Assembly (NCBI RefSeq): GCF_018780105.1
Contig: NZ_JADMKC010000021.1
Location: 1 to 36,013 of the forward strand
Direction: 5' to 3'
DNA from: Thiobacillus sp.
GTDB taxonomy: Bacteria > Pseudomonadota > Gammaproteobacteria > Burkholderiales > Thiobacillaceae
DNA length: 36,013 bases
The stretch's first letter is position 1, and the number at the start of each line of letters is the position of its first letter. The notes under the pieces were generated by a model that was given only the letters and a program-made list of their open reading frames with translations, was not told where the DNA came from and did no database searches. The position numbers were made by a program, and so were the translations under genes. Below are positions 10,106 to 18,743 of the stretch, in pieces.

Positions 10106-10864
10106 ATGACCTTACAAGCCCTTATTTTCGACGTCGACGGCACCCTTGCCGATACCGAGCGCGATGGCCATCGTCCCGCATTCAACCAGGCCTTTTCAGA
10201 TGCCGGTCTCGACTGGCACTGGGACGTCGCCCTCTACGGCAAGCTGCTTGCCGTGACGGGCGGCAAGGAACGCATGAAATACTACGTCGAGCAGTTTCGT
10301 CCGGATTACCAGAAGCCGGCCGATTTCGACGAGATGGTGGCCGAGCTGCATAAAAGCAAAACCCGCCATTACGCCGCGCTCGCAGCGCACGGCGGCATCC
10401 CGATCCGCCCCGGCATCAAGCGTCTGCTGATCGAAGCGCGCGCCGCCGGGCTGCGGCTGGCGATCGCCACCACCACCACGCCGGAAAACGTCACCGTGCT
10501 GCTGGAACACAGCCTCGGCGCCGGCACCCAGAGCTGGTTCGAGGTGATTGCCGCAGGCGACATCGTGCCCGCCAAAAAGCCGGCGCCCGATATCTACTTT
10601 TACGCGCTGGAGAAAATGGGTCTGCAGGCTGCCGACTGCATGGCCTTCGAAGATTCCGAGAACGGCCTGCGTGCCAGCCTGGGCGCAGACCTGAAAACGC
10701 TGGTCACGGTCAACGATTACACGCTCGATCATGACTTCAGCGGCGCTTCGGTGGTGTTGTCCGACCTCGGCGATCCCGGCGAGCCCAACCAGCTGATTGC
10801 CGGCCCCGATCTGGAACGGGCGTTTGTCGATGTGGCCTATCTGCGAGTTCTGCACTCCGTTTAG
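10106..10864 (+). CDS. cbbY: CbbY-type HAD-superfamily sugar-phosphate phosphatase
   Basis: Haloacid-dehalogenase phosphatase of 252 residues. Motif I is DVDGT with the nucleophile D9 and acid/base D11. The cap-domain segment GKLLAVTGGKERMKYYVEQF matches the CbbY/CbbZ group. Motif II lies in AIATTTTPENV (about 125-135), the conserved lysine in AKKPAPDIYFYAL (about 155-167), and motif III acids in FEDSENGL. Characterised CbbY removes xylulose-1,5-bisphosphate, an inhibitor of RuBisCO, so the gene suggests a Calvin cycle in this organism. No RuBisCO gene lies in the window. About 190 bp of upstream sequence are free of genes. Its stop codon lies inside a palindrome shared with folD. Confidence 0.9.
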   Translation: MTLQALIFDVDGTLADTERDGHRPAFNQAFSDAGLDWHWDVALYGKLLAVTGGKERMKYYVEQFRPDYQKPADFDEMVAELHKSKTRHYAALAAHGGIPIRPGIKRLLIEARAAGLRLAIATTTTPENVTVLLEHSLGAGTQSWFEVIAAGDIVPAKKPAPDIYFYALEKMGLQAADCMAFEDSENGLRASLGADLKTLVTVNDYTLDHDFSGASVVLSDLGDPGEPNQLIAGPDLERAFVDVAYLRVLHSV

Positions 10865-10972
10865 GGGTCAGGGGTCAGGGAATGAGCGGCCTCACCGCAT
10901 TTTCATTGATTCATGGACGCGGCAAAGCCGCACAAAGCCCCCTGAATCCTGATCTCTGAATCCTGACCCCTA
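10862..10972. repeat. Intergenic inverted repeat between convergent cbbY and folD
   Basis: TAGGGGTCAGG (10862-10872) and CCTGACCCCTA (10962-10972) form a perfect 11-bp inverted repeat. Each arm contains the stop codon of the gene that ends there (TAG of cbbY, TAG of folD). Further partial copies (ggggtcaggg just inside the left arm; cctgaatcctgatctctgaa inside the right) make it look like short tandem units facing each other. It may act as a bidirectional terminator, although it lacks a clear T-run. Confidence 0.6.
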
Positions 10973-11824
10973 TGGGTTGTGCATCAAGGCCGCTTCCAGC
11001 GTATTTTCCAGCAGGGTTGCGACGGTCATCGGACCGACGCCGCCGGGCACCGGCGTGATCCAGCTGGCGCGCGTCTTTGCGGAATCGAAATCAACGTCAC
11101 CGACCAGCTTGCCGTCCGGCAGGCGGTTGATGCCGACGTCGATCACGATCGCGCCTTCGCGGATCCACTCGCCGGGAATCATCTGCGGCCGCCCCACCCC
11201 CACCACCAGGATTTCGGCCGAACGCACAAAGCTTTCCAGATCGCGCGTCGCGCTGTGACACACCGTGATGGTGCAGCCCGCCAGCAGCAACTCCAGGCTC
11301 ATCGGCCGCCCGACGATATTCGACGCGCCGACCATCACCGCGTTCTTGCCGCGCAGTTCCTCGTTGGTGGCACGCAGCAGCGTCATGATCCCGCGCGGCG
11401 TAGACGGCCGCAGGGTGGGCATTTTCACCGCCAGGCGGCCGATGTTGTAGGGGTGGAAACCATCGACATCCTTGTTCGGGCGGATACGCTCGATCACCGT
11501 TTCGGCATCGATATGCGCGGGCAGGGGCAGCTGCACCAGAATACCGTCGATGGCTGGATCGGCGTTCAGCTGATCGATCAGCGCCAGCACCTGCTGCTGC
11601 GTCGTCGCGCTCGGCAGGTCATGCGCCACGCTGGTCACGCCGGCGCGCTCGCAGGCGCGTTTCTTGTTGCGCACGTACACCGCCGAAGCCGCATCGTCGC
11701 CCACCAGTATCACCGCCAGGCCGGGCGGACGTTTGCCCTGCACCTCGCGTTCGGCGACCTTGTCGTGAACCACGGCGAGAATGGTATCGGCCATGGCCTT
11801 GCCGTCGAGAATACGTGCGCTCAT
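10970..11824 (-). CDS. folD: Bifunctional methylenetetrahydrofolate dehydrogenase/cyclohydrolase FolD
   Basis: FolD interconverts 5,10-methylene-, methenyl- and 10-formyl-tetrahydrofolate, supplying one-carbon units for purines and formyl-Met-tRNA. The 284-residue protein has the active-site motif [13 protein letters not shown] with Y50 and K54. It also has [11 protein letters not shown] near 98-108, the Rossmann signature [10 protein letters not shown] near 165-174, and the C-terminal [13 protein letters not shown]. Length and all signature blocks are typical. The ATG at 11824 has AGGGTGG upstream on the minus strand. It is convergent with cbbY and divergent from the tRNA cluster. Confidence 0.97.
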   Translation of the reverse strand: MSARILDGKAMADTILAVVHDKVAEREVQGKRPPGLAVILVGDDAASAVYVRNKKRACERAGVTSVAHDLPSATTQQQVLALIDQLNADPAIDGILVQLPLPAHIDAETVIERIRPNKDVDGFHPYNIGRLAVKMPTLRPSTPRGIMTLLRATNEELRGKNAVMVGASNIVGRPMSLELLLAGCTITVCHSATRDLESFVRSAEILVVGVGRPQMIPGEWIREGAIVIDVGINRLPDGKLVGDVDFDSAKTRASWITPVPGGVGPMTVATLLENTLEAALMHNP

Positions 11825-11887
11825 TCATTCCACCCTGATGCAAATAGGTGATTTTCCCGGAAACCCCCCCTTTTACTCAAGCTAAAA

Positions 11888-11917
11888 TTGACCGCAGCTA
11901 CTTCGCCCATGTATCAT
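11888..11917 (+). promoter_or_regulatory. Putative sigma-70 promoter of the tRNA cluster
   Basis: TTGACC (11888-11893) and TATCAT (11912-11917) with an 18-bp spacer, 42 bp upstream of tRNA-Pro. No other promoter-like element is obvious before the three tRNA genes. Confidence 0.55.
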
Positions 11918-11959
11918 CTCGCTTCTCCGAAATGCAGTGGGTCAGCATTTACAGGATTT

Positions 11960-12036
11960 CGGGGTGTAGCGCAGCCCGGTAGCGCGCCTGCTTTGGGAGC
12001 AGGATGTCAGGAGTTCGAATCCCCTCACCCCGACCA
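11960..12036 (+). tRNA. tRNA-Pro (anticodon TGG)
   Basis: Full cloverleaf: acceptor CGGGGTG pairs with CACCCCG; D-arm GCGC..GCGC; anticodon stem CCTGC/GCAGG around loop TTTGGGA, giving anticodon TGG; T-arm AGGAGTTCGAATCCCCT; encoded CCA after discriminator A. Confidence 0.96.
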
Positions 12037-12079
12037 CCCCAATAATTTTAAGATGGCGCCCGTAGGATTCAGTAACGCT

Positions 12080-12156
12080 CTGCCCGTAGCTCAACCGGAT
12101 AGAGCACCAGCCTTCTAAGCTGGGGGTTACAGGTTCGATTCCTGTCGGGCAGGCCA
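12080..12156 (+). tRNA. tRNA-Arg (anticodon TCT)
   Basis: Acceptor CTGCCCG pairs with CGGGCAG, then discriminator G and encoded CCA. Anticodon stem CCAGC/GCTGG surrounds loop CTTCTAA, giving anticodon TCT. T-arm ACAGG TTCGATT CCTGT is perfect. It lies 43 bp after tRNA-Pro in the same orientation. Confidence 0.96.
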
Positions 12157-12200
12157 AGGTTTTGTTTGAGTAGTAGCCAAGGTTTTAACTAGTTAACAGT

Positions 12201-12277
12201 GGTGGACGTAGCTCAGTTGGTAGAGTCCAGGATTGTGATTCCTGTTGTCGTGGGTTCGAGCCCCATCGTCCACCCCA
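12201..12277 (+). tRNA. tRNA-His (anticodon GTG)
   Basis: Acceptor GTGGACG pairs with CGTCCAC. The extra 5' G at 12201 faces discriminator C, the hallmark of tRNA-His, followed by encoded CCA. Anticodon stem CAGGA/TCCTG encloses loop TTGTGAT, giving GTG. Confidence 0.96.
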
Positions 12278-12285
12278 CCAAATAC

Positions 12286-12320
12286 AAAGCACCTGGCGCT
12301 TAACGGCCTAGGTGCTTTTT
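12286..12320 (+). terminator. Terminator of the tRNA cluster
   Basis: AAAGCACCT (12286-12294) and AGGTGCTTT (12310-12318) form a 9-bp stem with a T-run on the plus strand. It may also serve glgC on the other strand, which ends 21 bp further on. Confidence 0.85.
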
Positions 12321-12340
12321 CTTTAACGACGACACCCGCT

Positions 12341-13609
12341 CTATTCGGAATATCCCCCGCCAATGCGGTAGCCGCCGCGTGAGTAATAACGGGGATCGCC
12401 CAATGGAACCACGACGAGCCCGCCTTCGGTGACGTGGTAGCCGGCCGCGCGGTCGCGGTCATGGTCGTAGCCGATCTCGGTGCCGGCCGCGATCCGGTTA
12501 TGCCTGTCGATGATGACGCGGCGCAGCCTGACGCCGGCACCAATGCTCGCATAATCCATGATCACGCAATCCTCGATCCGCGCTCCCGGTTCGACTACCA
12601 CTTCACGCCGCAGGATCGAATTGCGGATGGTCGCTTCGTTGACGATGGTCGCAGCCCCAAGCAACGAATTTTCAATTTCACCGTGAATGATCCGCGCGGT
12701 CGGGCCCTGATAATGGCTGGAATAAATCGGCCATTCCGGATTGAATGCATCGAAGCTCGGCTCCAGGCCGAGTACGTCGAAATGCGCTTCGAAATAGGTG
12801 TCCAGCGTCCCCACATCGCGCCAGTAGCTTTGCTCTTCATAAGGTTTGGCGCCCGGCACCACGTTGCTGGCGAAGTTGTAGGCGAACACCCGATGCGTCT
12901 GCAACAAGCGCGGCAGCACGTGGTGGCCGAAATCCGTCTCGCCGCGCTGGTGCGCCTCCTCCAGTGCCGCCCGCAGCAGCTCCGCGTTGAACAGATAATT
13001 TCCCATGGATGCGTAGACGCGCAACGGATCGTTTGGCATCGACTTCGCCTGCGCGGGCTTTTCCAGAAAACCTGTGACCCGTCCCGAGTCGTCGGTTTCG
13101 ATGATGCCGAAGTTCGACGCCTGCTTGAGCGGAACCGGCAGCGCAGCGACAGTGATATCGGCCTGGTTCTCACAATGGAAGCGCATCATTTGCCGCACGT
13201 CCATGCGGTAAATATGATCAGCGCCGAATACCGCCACCAGATCGGGGCGATGCATGTCCATCAGGTTCATGCTCTGATACACCGCATCGGCAGTGCCACC
13301 GAACAGGCTGCCGTCGCGGGTCATCTGTGGCGGCACCACGGTCACGAACTGTTCCGGAAACAGCGTCGAGACGGTCCACGCCTTGCGGATATGCTCGATC
13401 AGCGACTGCGGCCGGTACTGCACCAGCAGATAGATCGAACGAATATCCGAGTTCAACAGATTGCTCAACACGAAATCCACGATGCGATAGCGGCTGCCGA
13501 ACGGCACTGCGGGTTTGCAGCGATCCTTCGTCAGCGGATACAGGCGCGATCCCTCGCCGCCTGCCATGACAAACGCCATCACCTTCTCGCGTATCCGCCT
13601 TTCGAGCAT
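12341..13609 (-). CDS. glgC: Glucose-1-phosphate adenylyltransferase (ADP-glucose pyrophosphorylase)
   Basis: GlgC makes ADP-glucose from glucose-1-phosphate and ATP, the committed step of bacterial glycogen synthesis. The 422-residue protein has the nucleotidyl-transferase signature MAGGEGSRLYPLTKDRCKPA (residues 16-35). It also has GTADAVYQ near 106-113, the substrate-binding FGADHIYRMD near 130-139, EKPAQAK near 189-195, and YWRDVGTLDTYFEAHFDVL near 276-294. A C-terminal left-handed beta-helix (IVNEATIRNSILRREVVVE onward) carries the allosteric and tetramer interface. GAGGGA stands 6-7 bp before the ATG on the minus strand. No other glycogen gene is in the window. Its upstream region (13610-13931) is shared with the divergent EF-hand gene. 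Confidence 0.96.
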   Translation of the reverse strand: MLERRIREKVMAFVMAGGEGSRLYPLTKDRCKPAVPFGSRYRIVDFVLSNLLNSDIRSIYLLVQYRPQSLIEHIRKAWTVSTLFPEQFVTVVPPQMTRDGSLFGGTADAVYQSMNLMDMHRPDLVAVFGADHIYRMDVRQMMRFHCENQADITVAALPVPLKQASNFGIIETDDSGRVTGFLEKPAQAKSMPNDPLRVYASMGNYLFNAELLRAALEEAHQRGETDFGHHVLPRLLQTHRVFAYNFASNVVPGAKPYEEQSYWRDVGTLDTYFEAHFDVLGLEPSFDAFNPEWPIYSSHYQGPTARIIHGEIENSLLGAATIVNEATIRNSILRREVVVEPGARIEDCVIMDYASIGAGVRLRRVIIDRHNRIAAGTEIGYDHDRDRAAGYHVTEGGLVVVPLGDPRYYSRGGYRIGGGYSE

Positions 13610-13931
13610 GAGCAGTCCCTCGGATCGTTTTGCGGTCTTTGATTGCTGTCCTGTTTATAGCCGACGAAAAAATGCATACACAATCCTGGAATTGCCCGTC
13701 GTGCCGGACAGACTCCCCGCGCTGCCATGGCGATCAGGCGGAATGGCATGGAAATCGCTTGGGCACGCTTGCCGCACACGCTGCATGCTTGATTCAGTTG
13801 TCTAGAATGGGTTATGGAAAAAATGCGGGGCAACCCGCCGGGCGTTTCAGCGACTCTGCTTGTCAGTGCCGTTCCTGGGAAGTGGATCGCTCATGTTCCT
13901 GCAAGCATGTTCGACAAGACAGGAGATACTC
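13610..13931. other. Divergent intergenic region between glgC and the EF-hand gene
   Basis: About 320 bp without a supported gene. Promoters for both flanking genes should lie here. A TAGAAT hexamer at about 13803 could be a -10 element for the EF-hand gene but no well-spaced -35 box was found. Short open frames across it lack ribosome-binding sites and family features. Confidence 0.4.
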
Positions 13932-14309
13932 ATGAAATCAAAAACCAGTACACCCCCCACGCTGATTGCTGTTGCGCTTGTGGGACTAGCCTTGCAGCCG
14001 GCTTATGCCGCGGAGGCAAAGAGCGTCCCGCCCACACCGGCCGCGTCCGCGGCGAGCCTGAGTTTCAAGACGCTCGACACCGACAAGGACGGCTACCTTT
14101 CGATAAAGGAGTTCACGGCCAAAGGCCTGGATGATCTGGCCTTCAGGGCCGCGGACATCGATAGCGATGGCCAGGTGGACCCGGACGAATACGGCAAATA
14201 CAGCCAGTTGAAAGCAAATGATCCGCTCAAGTCCGGATCTGGGGGCGCCGCGCCGACAAAGCCCGGAGATTCCGCACCCAAGCCAACCCGGTATCCGTCC
14301 GGATACTAG
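13932..14309 (+). CDS. Secreted EF-hand calcium-binding protein
   Basis: A 125-residue protein with a Sec signal peptide (MKSKTSTPPTLIAVALVGLA, cleavage likely after AYA at about residue 26). Two EF-hand loops follow, DTDKDGYLSIKEF (about 48-60) and DIDSDGQVDPDEY (about 76-88), both with the Dx(D/S)xDG pattern needed to bind calcium. The C-terminal 35 residues are Gly/Pro/Lys-rich and probably disordered. The ATG at 13932 is chosen over an upstream in-frame one because AGGAGA stands 5 bp ahead and the protein then begins with the signal peptide. Small two-hand periplasmic proteins of this kind are common in proteobacteria; a specific role is unknown. Confidence 0.85.
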   Translation: MKSKTSTPPTLIAVALVGLALQPAYAAEAKSVPPTPAASAASLSFKTLDTDKDGYLSIKEFTAKGLDDLAFRAADIDSDGQVDPDEYGKYSQLKANDPLKSGSGGAAPTKPGDSAPKPTRYPSGY

Positions 14310-14413
14310 GGAAGCCGCAGGTTCTGGATGCCCAGCGCCAACTCAATCACGTTCTCGGCCCAGCCCTGCTATTGAAAGGTGCACAAAAAGTCGTGAACGC
14401 TGCGAGCGCGGTT

Positions 14414-14797
14414 TCATTCGCGAATCTCGCCATCGGCATACAGCCAGTGCCCATCGATTTTCTCGAACCGGCTCACTTCATGCAGCTTGGAGGCGCGGCC
14501 ATTCAGCTTGTAGCGCGCAATAAATTCCACCGTAGCGTGATGTTCATCCAGCGGCGTGTACGCCTTGACCGTCAGCCCCAGCCATTGCGGGCGCGGCGTG
14601 GCATCGAGTTCCAGATTTGCGGGACAGGTGTTGGGGTGCCAGGTCGCCTTCAAGTACGTCTCCAGCCCCAGCACATACGCACTGTAGCGCGAGCGCATCA
14701 GGGCGTCGGCATCCGGCGCCGGCGCGCCGCCGTGATAACGGCCGCAGCACGCTGCCAGCGTGCGTCCCGAACCGCATGGGCAGGTCTGGTCGCTCAT
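14414..14797 (-). CDS. ychJ: YchJ-family (UPF0225) SEC-C motif protein
   Basis: A 127-residue protein beginning MSDQTCPCGSGRTLAACCGR, a SEC-C type zinc knuckle (CxC...CC). The NTF2-like YchJ domain follows, with ADALMRSRYSAYVLGLETYL and WLGLTVKAYTPLDEHHATVEF. The length and both blocks fit the YchJ family, whose biochemical role is not settled. It overlaps the tesA stop by 4 bp (ATGA), so it is the second gene of a tesA-ychJ operon. A longer open frame extends upstream through tesA in another frame and is not the gene. Confidence 0.92.
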   Translation of the reverse strand: MSDQTCPCGSGRTLAACCGRYHGGAPAPDADALMRSRYSAYVLGLETYLKATWHPNTCPANLELDATPRPQWLGLTVKAYTPLDEHHATVEFIARYKLNGRASKLHEVSRFEKIDGHWLYADGEIRE

Positions 14798-15429
14798 GGT
14801 TTTTTCACCGGGCAACGCAGCTTCGGCTGGAGATGCGGCCATACCGCATCGAGAATCTGCGCCTGCGCCGCCTCGTTCGGGTGGATACCGTCGGCCTGCA
14901 TCAGGCCGGACGTGACGCCGACACCGCACACAAAACACGGGATGCGCGTGAGCTTTTCCTCGCGCGCCAGCTCCGCATAGATCCGCGAAATCGCATCCGC
15001 ATAGGGTTTGCCGTAGTTCGGCAGCACGGGCACGTCGAACAGCACCACCCAGGCGCCCGCCGCTTTGGCCTGGCGGATCATCGCCAGCAGGTTGCGCTTG
15101 ATCTCCGCCGGCGGAATGCCGCGTAGCGCGTCGTTGCCGCCCAGTTCGATCAGCACGCCTTGCGGATGCTGGCGTTGCAGCGCGGGCGGCAAGCGCTGCA
15201 GTCCGTTTTGCGTGGTATCGCCGCTGACGCTGGCGTTGACCACGCGCCAGTCGGGCGCGGTTTTCTTCAGCCGTGCATCGAGCTTCGCCACCCAGCTGGT
15301 GCCCGTTTCCAGACCATAGCCGGAACTCAGGCTGTCGCCGACGATCAACAGGGTGCACGATGCGGCATGCGCCCAGCCCGGCATGGCCAGCCAACCCATC
15401 CACAACAGCATCCACACGCGATAATTCAT
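14794..15429 (-). CDS. tesA: TesA-like periplasmic GDSL lysophospholipase/thioesterase/arylesterase
   Basis: A 211-residue SGNH-hydrolase. A signal peptide covers about residues 1-23 (ending WAHAA). Block I is GDSLSSGYG with nucleophile S33; the oxyanion residues are G70 (ASVSGDTTQNG) and N99 (GGND); the C-terminal block DGIHPN gives D180 and H183 of the triad. TesA enzymes hydrolyse acyl-CoA and lysophospholipids in the periplasm. The start at 15429 is chosen because it begins the signal peptide and has AAAGGTG upstream. Divergent transcription from ybbA-ybbP reproduces the arrangement known in Escherichia coli. Cysteine content in the C-terminal third is higher than usual. Confidence 0.94.
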   Translation of the reverse strand: MNYRVWMLLWMGWLAMPGWAHAASCTLLIVGDSLSSGYGLETGTSWVAKLDARLKKTAPDWRVVNASVSGDTTQNGLQRLPPALQRQHPQGVLIELGGNDALRGIPPAEIKRNLLAMIRQAKAAGAWVVLFDVPVLPNYGKPYADAISRIYAELAREEKLTRIPCFVCGVGVTSGLMQADGIHPNEAAQAQILDAVWPHLQPKLRCPVKKP

Positions 15430-15458
15430 CCACTCACCTTTTATCCGACGCCCGCCTG

Positions 15459-16160
15459 ATGACCCCGACCGATCCCGCCCAGTTCCCCATCGTCGCAGCA
15501 CGCGCCCTGTCGCAACGCGTCGCGACTGCCGACGGCCCGCTCGTCATCCTCAGCGAAGTCGAGCTTGCCGTCAAAGCGGGCGAGACGCTGGCCATCACCG
15601 GCGCGTCCGGTTCCGGCAAGTCGACCCTGCTCGGATTGCTGGCAGGACTCGACCAGCCCAGCAGCGGCGAACTGTTTCTGCTCGGCCAGAACCTGAACGC
15701 GCTCGACGAAGACGCCCGCGCCCGTTTGCGCGCCGGGCGCATCGGCTTCGTGTTCCAGTCGTTTCAATTACTGCCTGCGCTCACCGCGCTGGAAAACATC
15801 CTGCTGCCGCTGGAACTGGCAGGCCGCCCTGATGCGCGCGAACGCGCCGCCCACTGGCTCGACCGTGTCGGCATCACCGCGCGCGCCGGCCACACCCCGC
15901 GCCAACTGTCCGGTGGCGAGCAGCAGCGTGTCGCCATCGCGCGCGCCTTCGCCACCGACCCCGAAATCGTGTTCGCCGACGAACCCACCGGCAACCTCGA
16001 TGCCGACACCGGCGCGCGCATCATCGACCTGCTGTTCGAACTCAACGCCTCCGCCCACACCACGCTCATTCTGGTCACCCACGACGACGCGCTGGCGGCC
16101 CGCTGCCAGCGGCGGATTCATCTGGTCGCCGGCCGCATGAACGAGGTCGCCGCGGCATGA
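15459..16160 (+). CDS. ybbA: ABC transporter ATP-binding protein YbbA
   Basis: A 233-residue ATPase subunit of the LolD/MacB-like class. Walker A is GASGSGKST (48-56), Q-loop Q100 lies in FVFQSFQLLPALTALENILL, the ABC signature is LSGGEQQRVAIARA (150-163), Walker B with catalytic glutamate is VFADEPTGNLD (171-181), and the H-loop is in LVTHD. It couples with the FtsX-type permease encoded next, whose start overlaps its stop by 4 bp (ATGA). Of several in-frame starts, the ATG at 15459 fits the family; upstream codons would overlap tesA. The YbbA/YbbP pair is thought to act on envelope lipids or lipoproteins, but its substrate is not established. Confidence 0.93.
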   Translation: MTPTDPAQFPIVAARALSQRVATADGPLVILSEVELAVKAGETLAITGASGSGKSTLLGLLAGLDQPSSGELFLLGQNLNALDEDARARLRAGRIGFVFQSFQLLPALTALENILLPLELAGRPDARERAAHWLDRVGITARAGHTPRQLSGGEQQRVAIARAFATDPEIVFADEPTGNLDADTGARIIDLLFELNASAHTTLILVTHDDALAARCQRRIHLVAGRMNEVAAA

Positions 16161-18628
16161 ACTTTGTCCGCCTCGGCCTCTGGTTATTGCGCCGCGAACG
16201 CAGCAGCGGCGAATGGCGCGTGCTGTTGCTGGCGCTCATCATCGGCGTCGGCAGCGTCGCCACCACCGGCTTTCTCGGCGACCGCATCAAGCGTGCGATG
16301 AGCGAACAGGGCGCGAACTTCCTCGGCGCCGATTTGCTGGTGAGCAGCCCGCGCCCGATCACGCACTGGCCGCAGCACGCCCTTGCCACCAGCCGTGCGA
16401 TCGAATTCACCAGCATGGTCGCGCAAGGCGACGCCTTCCAGCTCGCCACCCTGCGCGCGGTGGACGCGGCCTATCCCCTGCGCGGCAGCGTGCGCATCGC
16501 CGCGCGTCCGTTCGAGCCCGGCGTTGCGCGCCCGGCGCTGCCGCCGCGCGGTTCGATTTACGTCGATGGCACGCTGCTGCCGCTGCTCAATGCGCAGGTC
16601 GGCGACCGCGTGCAGATCGGCGAAGCGCCCTTCACCATCGCCGGCGTGGTGGCCGAAGAACCCGGCCAGCTCGGTGGCGTGTTCGGCCTCGCGCCCCGCG
16701 TGTTCCTGCGCGCCGACGAAGTCGCGGCCACCCGCGTGCTGCAGCCCGGCAGCCGCGTCAGCTATCTCTACCAGTTCGCCGGCGAAGCCAAACCGCTGGC
16801 CGTATTCGGCGCGGCGCTGAAGCCCGCGCTCGACAGCACCCAGCGCCTCATCGGTTCGCGCGAAGGCGTGGAAACCCTGCGCGGCGCGTTCGTCAATGCG
16901 GATAAATACATCCAGCTCACGGCGCTGGTCAGCCTGCTGCTGTCGGTGGCGGCCATCGCCATCGCCGCCCACCGGCACGCGCTGCGGCATTACGACCAGG
17001 CCGCGCTGCTGCGCTGCTTCGGCGCCACCACCGCGCAACTGCGCACGCTGTACGCAGTCCAGTTGCTGACGCTGGGGCTGCTGGGCAGCCTGCTCGGCAT
17101 TGCCATCGGTGCCGCCATGCAGCAGGGACTGGCGCTGATGATCCTGCCCGATGCTGCCACCCGGTTGCCTGCGCTCGGCAGCGCGCCCGTCGGCGTGGCC
17201 CTGGTCAGCGGCCTGCTGGCGCTGGCGGGCGCCAGCCTGCCCGCCCTGCTGCGCCTGATCCGCGTGTCGCCGTTGCGGGTGTTGCGGCGCGAACTGCCGC
17301 CGCTGCCGCTGGCCGCCTGGATCAGCGTCGCCGTCAGCGGCAGCGCACTGCTGGCGCTGGTGGCGTGGGTTGCCGACGACGCCAAACTGGTCGCCGTTTT
17401 CGTCGGCGCGCTGGCGGGCCTGGCCGCTGTGCTGGTGCTGCTCGCCCGGCTGACGCTGCTGGGCGGGCAAGCGGTGCAAAAGCTGAGCCACGGCCCGCTG
17501 CGCTTTGGCCTCGCGCAACTGCTGCGCCACCGCTTCGACAGCACCGTGCAGCTCGGCGCATTCACCCTCGCGCTGTTCCTCGTCGCCCTGCTGGCGCTGG
17601 TGCGCAGCGATCTCGTCGACAGCTGGCGCGCCCAGCTGCCGCCCGATGCGCCGAATTATTTTCTGGTGAACATCGCGCCGCAGCAGCAGGCAGACGTCGC
17701 CGCTTTTCTGCAGCAGCACCGGCTGCAGGCATCCGCGCTGTATCCCATGGTGCGCGGCCGCCTGGTGAGCAAGAACGACGCGCCTATCGCCGCCACGTTG
17801 CCGCCGGAAGCGCGCGACAACGCCACGCTGCGGCGCGAACTCAACCTCACCTGGACCGCCACCCTGCCCGCCAACAACGTCATCCTCGCCGGGCAATGGC
17901 ACGGCAGCCAGCGCAGCGCCATCATCTCGGTCGAATCCGGCATGGCCGAACGGCTCAAGCTGGCCGTCGGCGACAGCCTCGGCTTCCAGGTCGGCGACCA
18001 GATGCTCAGCGCGCGCATCGGCAGTATCCGCAGCGTGAAGTGGGATTCGATGCAGCCCAACTTCTTCGTCATCTTCGCCCCCGGCCAGCTCGACGCCCTG
18101 CCCGCCAGCGCCATCGCCAGCGTGCACGTCTCCGCAAACCAGGCCGGCGTACTGCCCGGTTTCGTCAAAGCCTTCCCCGGCATCACCGTGCTCGCGCTCG
18201 ACAAACTCATCGCCAACATCGAAGCGGTATTCGCCCAGATCATCGGCGCGATCCAACTGCTGCTGGGATTTTTGCTCGCCGCCGGCATGGCTGTCGTCGT
18301 CGCCACGCTGCTGGCCAGCCTCGACGCACGCCAGCAGGAAGCCGTGCTGCTGCGCACCCTGGGCGCGCAACGCGCCTGGCTGGCCAAAAGCCTGTGGAGC
18401 GAATTCATCGCACTCGGCCTGCTCGCCGGCCTGCTCGCCAGCGTCTGCGCCGAAATCGCCATGGCGCTGATCGCCCATCGCCTGTTCGAACTGCCGCCGC
18501 GCCCGCACCCCTGGCTGTGGCTCGTGCTGCCGACAGCCGGCGCGCTGCTGGTGGGCCTGAGCGGCTGGCTCACCACGCGGCAGATCACCCGCGTGCCGCC
18601 GATGCAGTCGATACGAGCGTTGGGTTGA
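16157..18628 (+). CDS. ybbP: FtsX-family ABC permease YbbP
   Basis: An 823-residue inner-membrane protein with the duplicated FtsX/MacB fold. The N-terminal helix (LLLALIIGVGSVATTGFLGD, about 23-42) is followed by a large periplasmic domain (about 45-250), then three helices near 250-365, more helices near 388-440, and a second periplasmic part (about 490-700). The last FtsX-type bundle is at 695-805, with VVVATLLASLDARQQEAVLLR and the terminal TTRQITRVPPMQSIRALG. It forms the membrane part of the transporter with YbbA. The GC-rich coding sequence generates long open frames on the opposite strand, which are not genes. The last 73 bp recur, diverged, 2 kb downstream. Confidence 0.93.
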   Translation: MNFVRLGLWLLRRERSSGEWRVLLLALIIGVGSVATTGFLGDRIKRAMSEQGANFLGADLLVSSPRPITHWPQHALATSRAIEFTSMVAQGDAFQLATLRAVDAAYPLRGSVRIAARPFEPGVARPALPPRGSIYVDGTLLPLLNAQVGDRVQIGEAPFTIAGVVAEEPGQLGGVFGLAPRVFLRADEVAATRVLQPGSRVSYLYQFAGEAKPLAVFGAALKPALDSTQRLIGSREGVETLRGAFVNADKYIQLTALVSLLLSVAAIAIAAHRHALRHYDQAALLRCFGATTAQLRTLYAVQLLTLGLLGSLLGIAIGAAMQQGLALMILPDAATRLPALGSAPVGVALVSGLLALAGASLPALLRLIRVSPLRVLRRELPPLPLAAWISVAVSGSALLALVAWVADDAKLVAVFVGALAGLAAVLVLLARLTLLGGQAVQKLSHGPLRFGLAQLLRHRFDSTVQLGAFTLALFLVALLALVRSDLVDSWRAQLPPDAPNYFLVNIAPQQQADVAAFLQQHRLQASALYPMVRGRLVSKNDAPIAATLPPEARDNATLRRELNLTWTATLPANNVILAGQWHGSQRSAIISVESGMAERLKLAVGDSLGFQVGDQMLSARIGSIRSVKWDSMQPNFFVIFAPGQLDALPASAIASVHVSANQAGVLPGFVKAFPGITVLALDKLIANIEAVFAQIIGAIQLLLGFLLAAGMAVVVATLLASLDARQQEAVLLRTLGAQRAWLAKSLWSEFIALGLLAGLLASVCAEIAMALIAHRLFELPPRPHPWLWLVLPTAGALLVGLSGWLTTRQITRVPPMQSIRALG
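18556..18628 (+). repeat. Direct repeat copy 1: 3' end of ybbP
   Basis: This 73-bp stretch, ending with the ybbP stop codon, recurs at 20565-20637 with 6 differences. The central 46 bp (18566-18611 and 20575-20620) are identical. The two copies bracket the SDR and Ada-like genes. Confidence 0.9.
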
Positions 18629-18743
18629 TCGAATGGACCTTGGCTCCGGAATGCCAACCGAACACAGGGCAGTCCGGGCTAGTGGTTCAAACATAGCAAG
18701 ATACGGGTCGCAGATAGGTGTTCAAACCTTCATATTTATTCCG

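Noticed and set aside
16184..18694. Open frame of 836 codons opposite ybbP
   Set aside because: Antisense shadow of ybbP: Gln/Arg/Ala-rich low-complexity product, no start signals.
17365..18696. Arg/Pro-rich plus-strand frames overlapping ybbP and the pump gene (also 33381-35033)
   Set aside because: Out-of-frame readings of GC-rich genes; compositionally biased and without conserved motifs.
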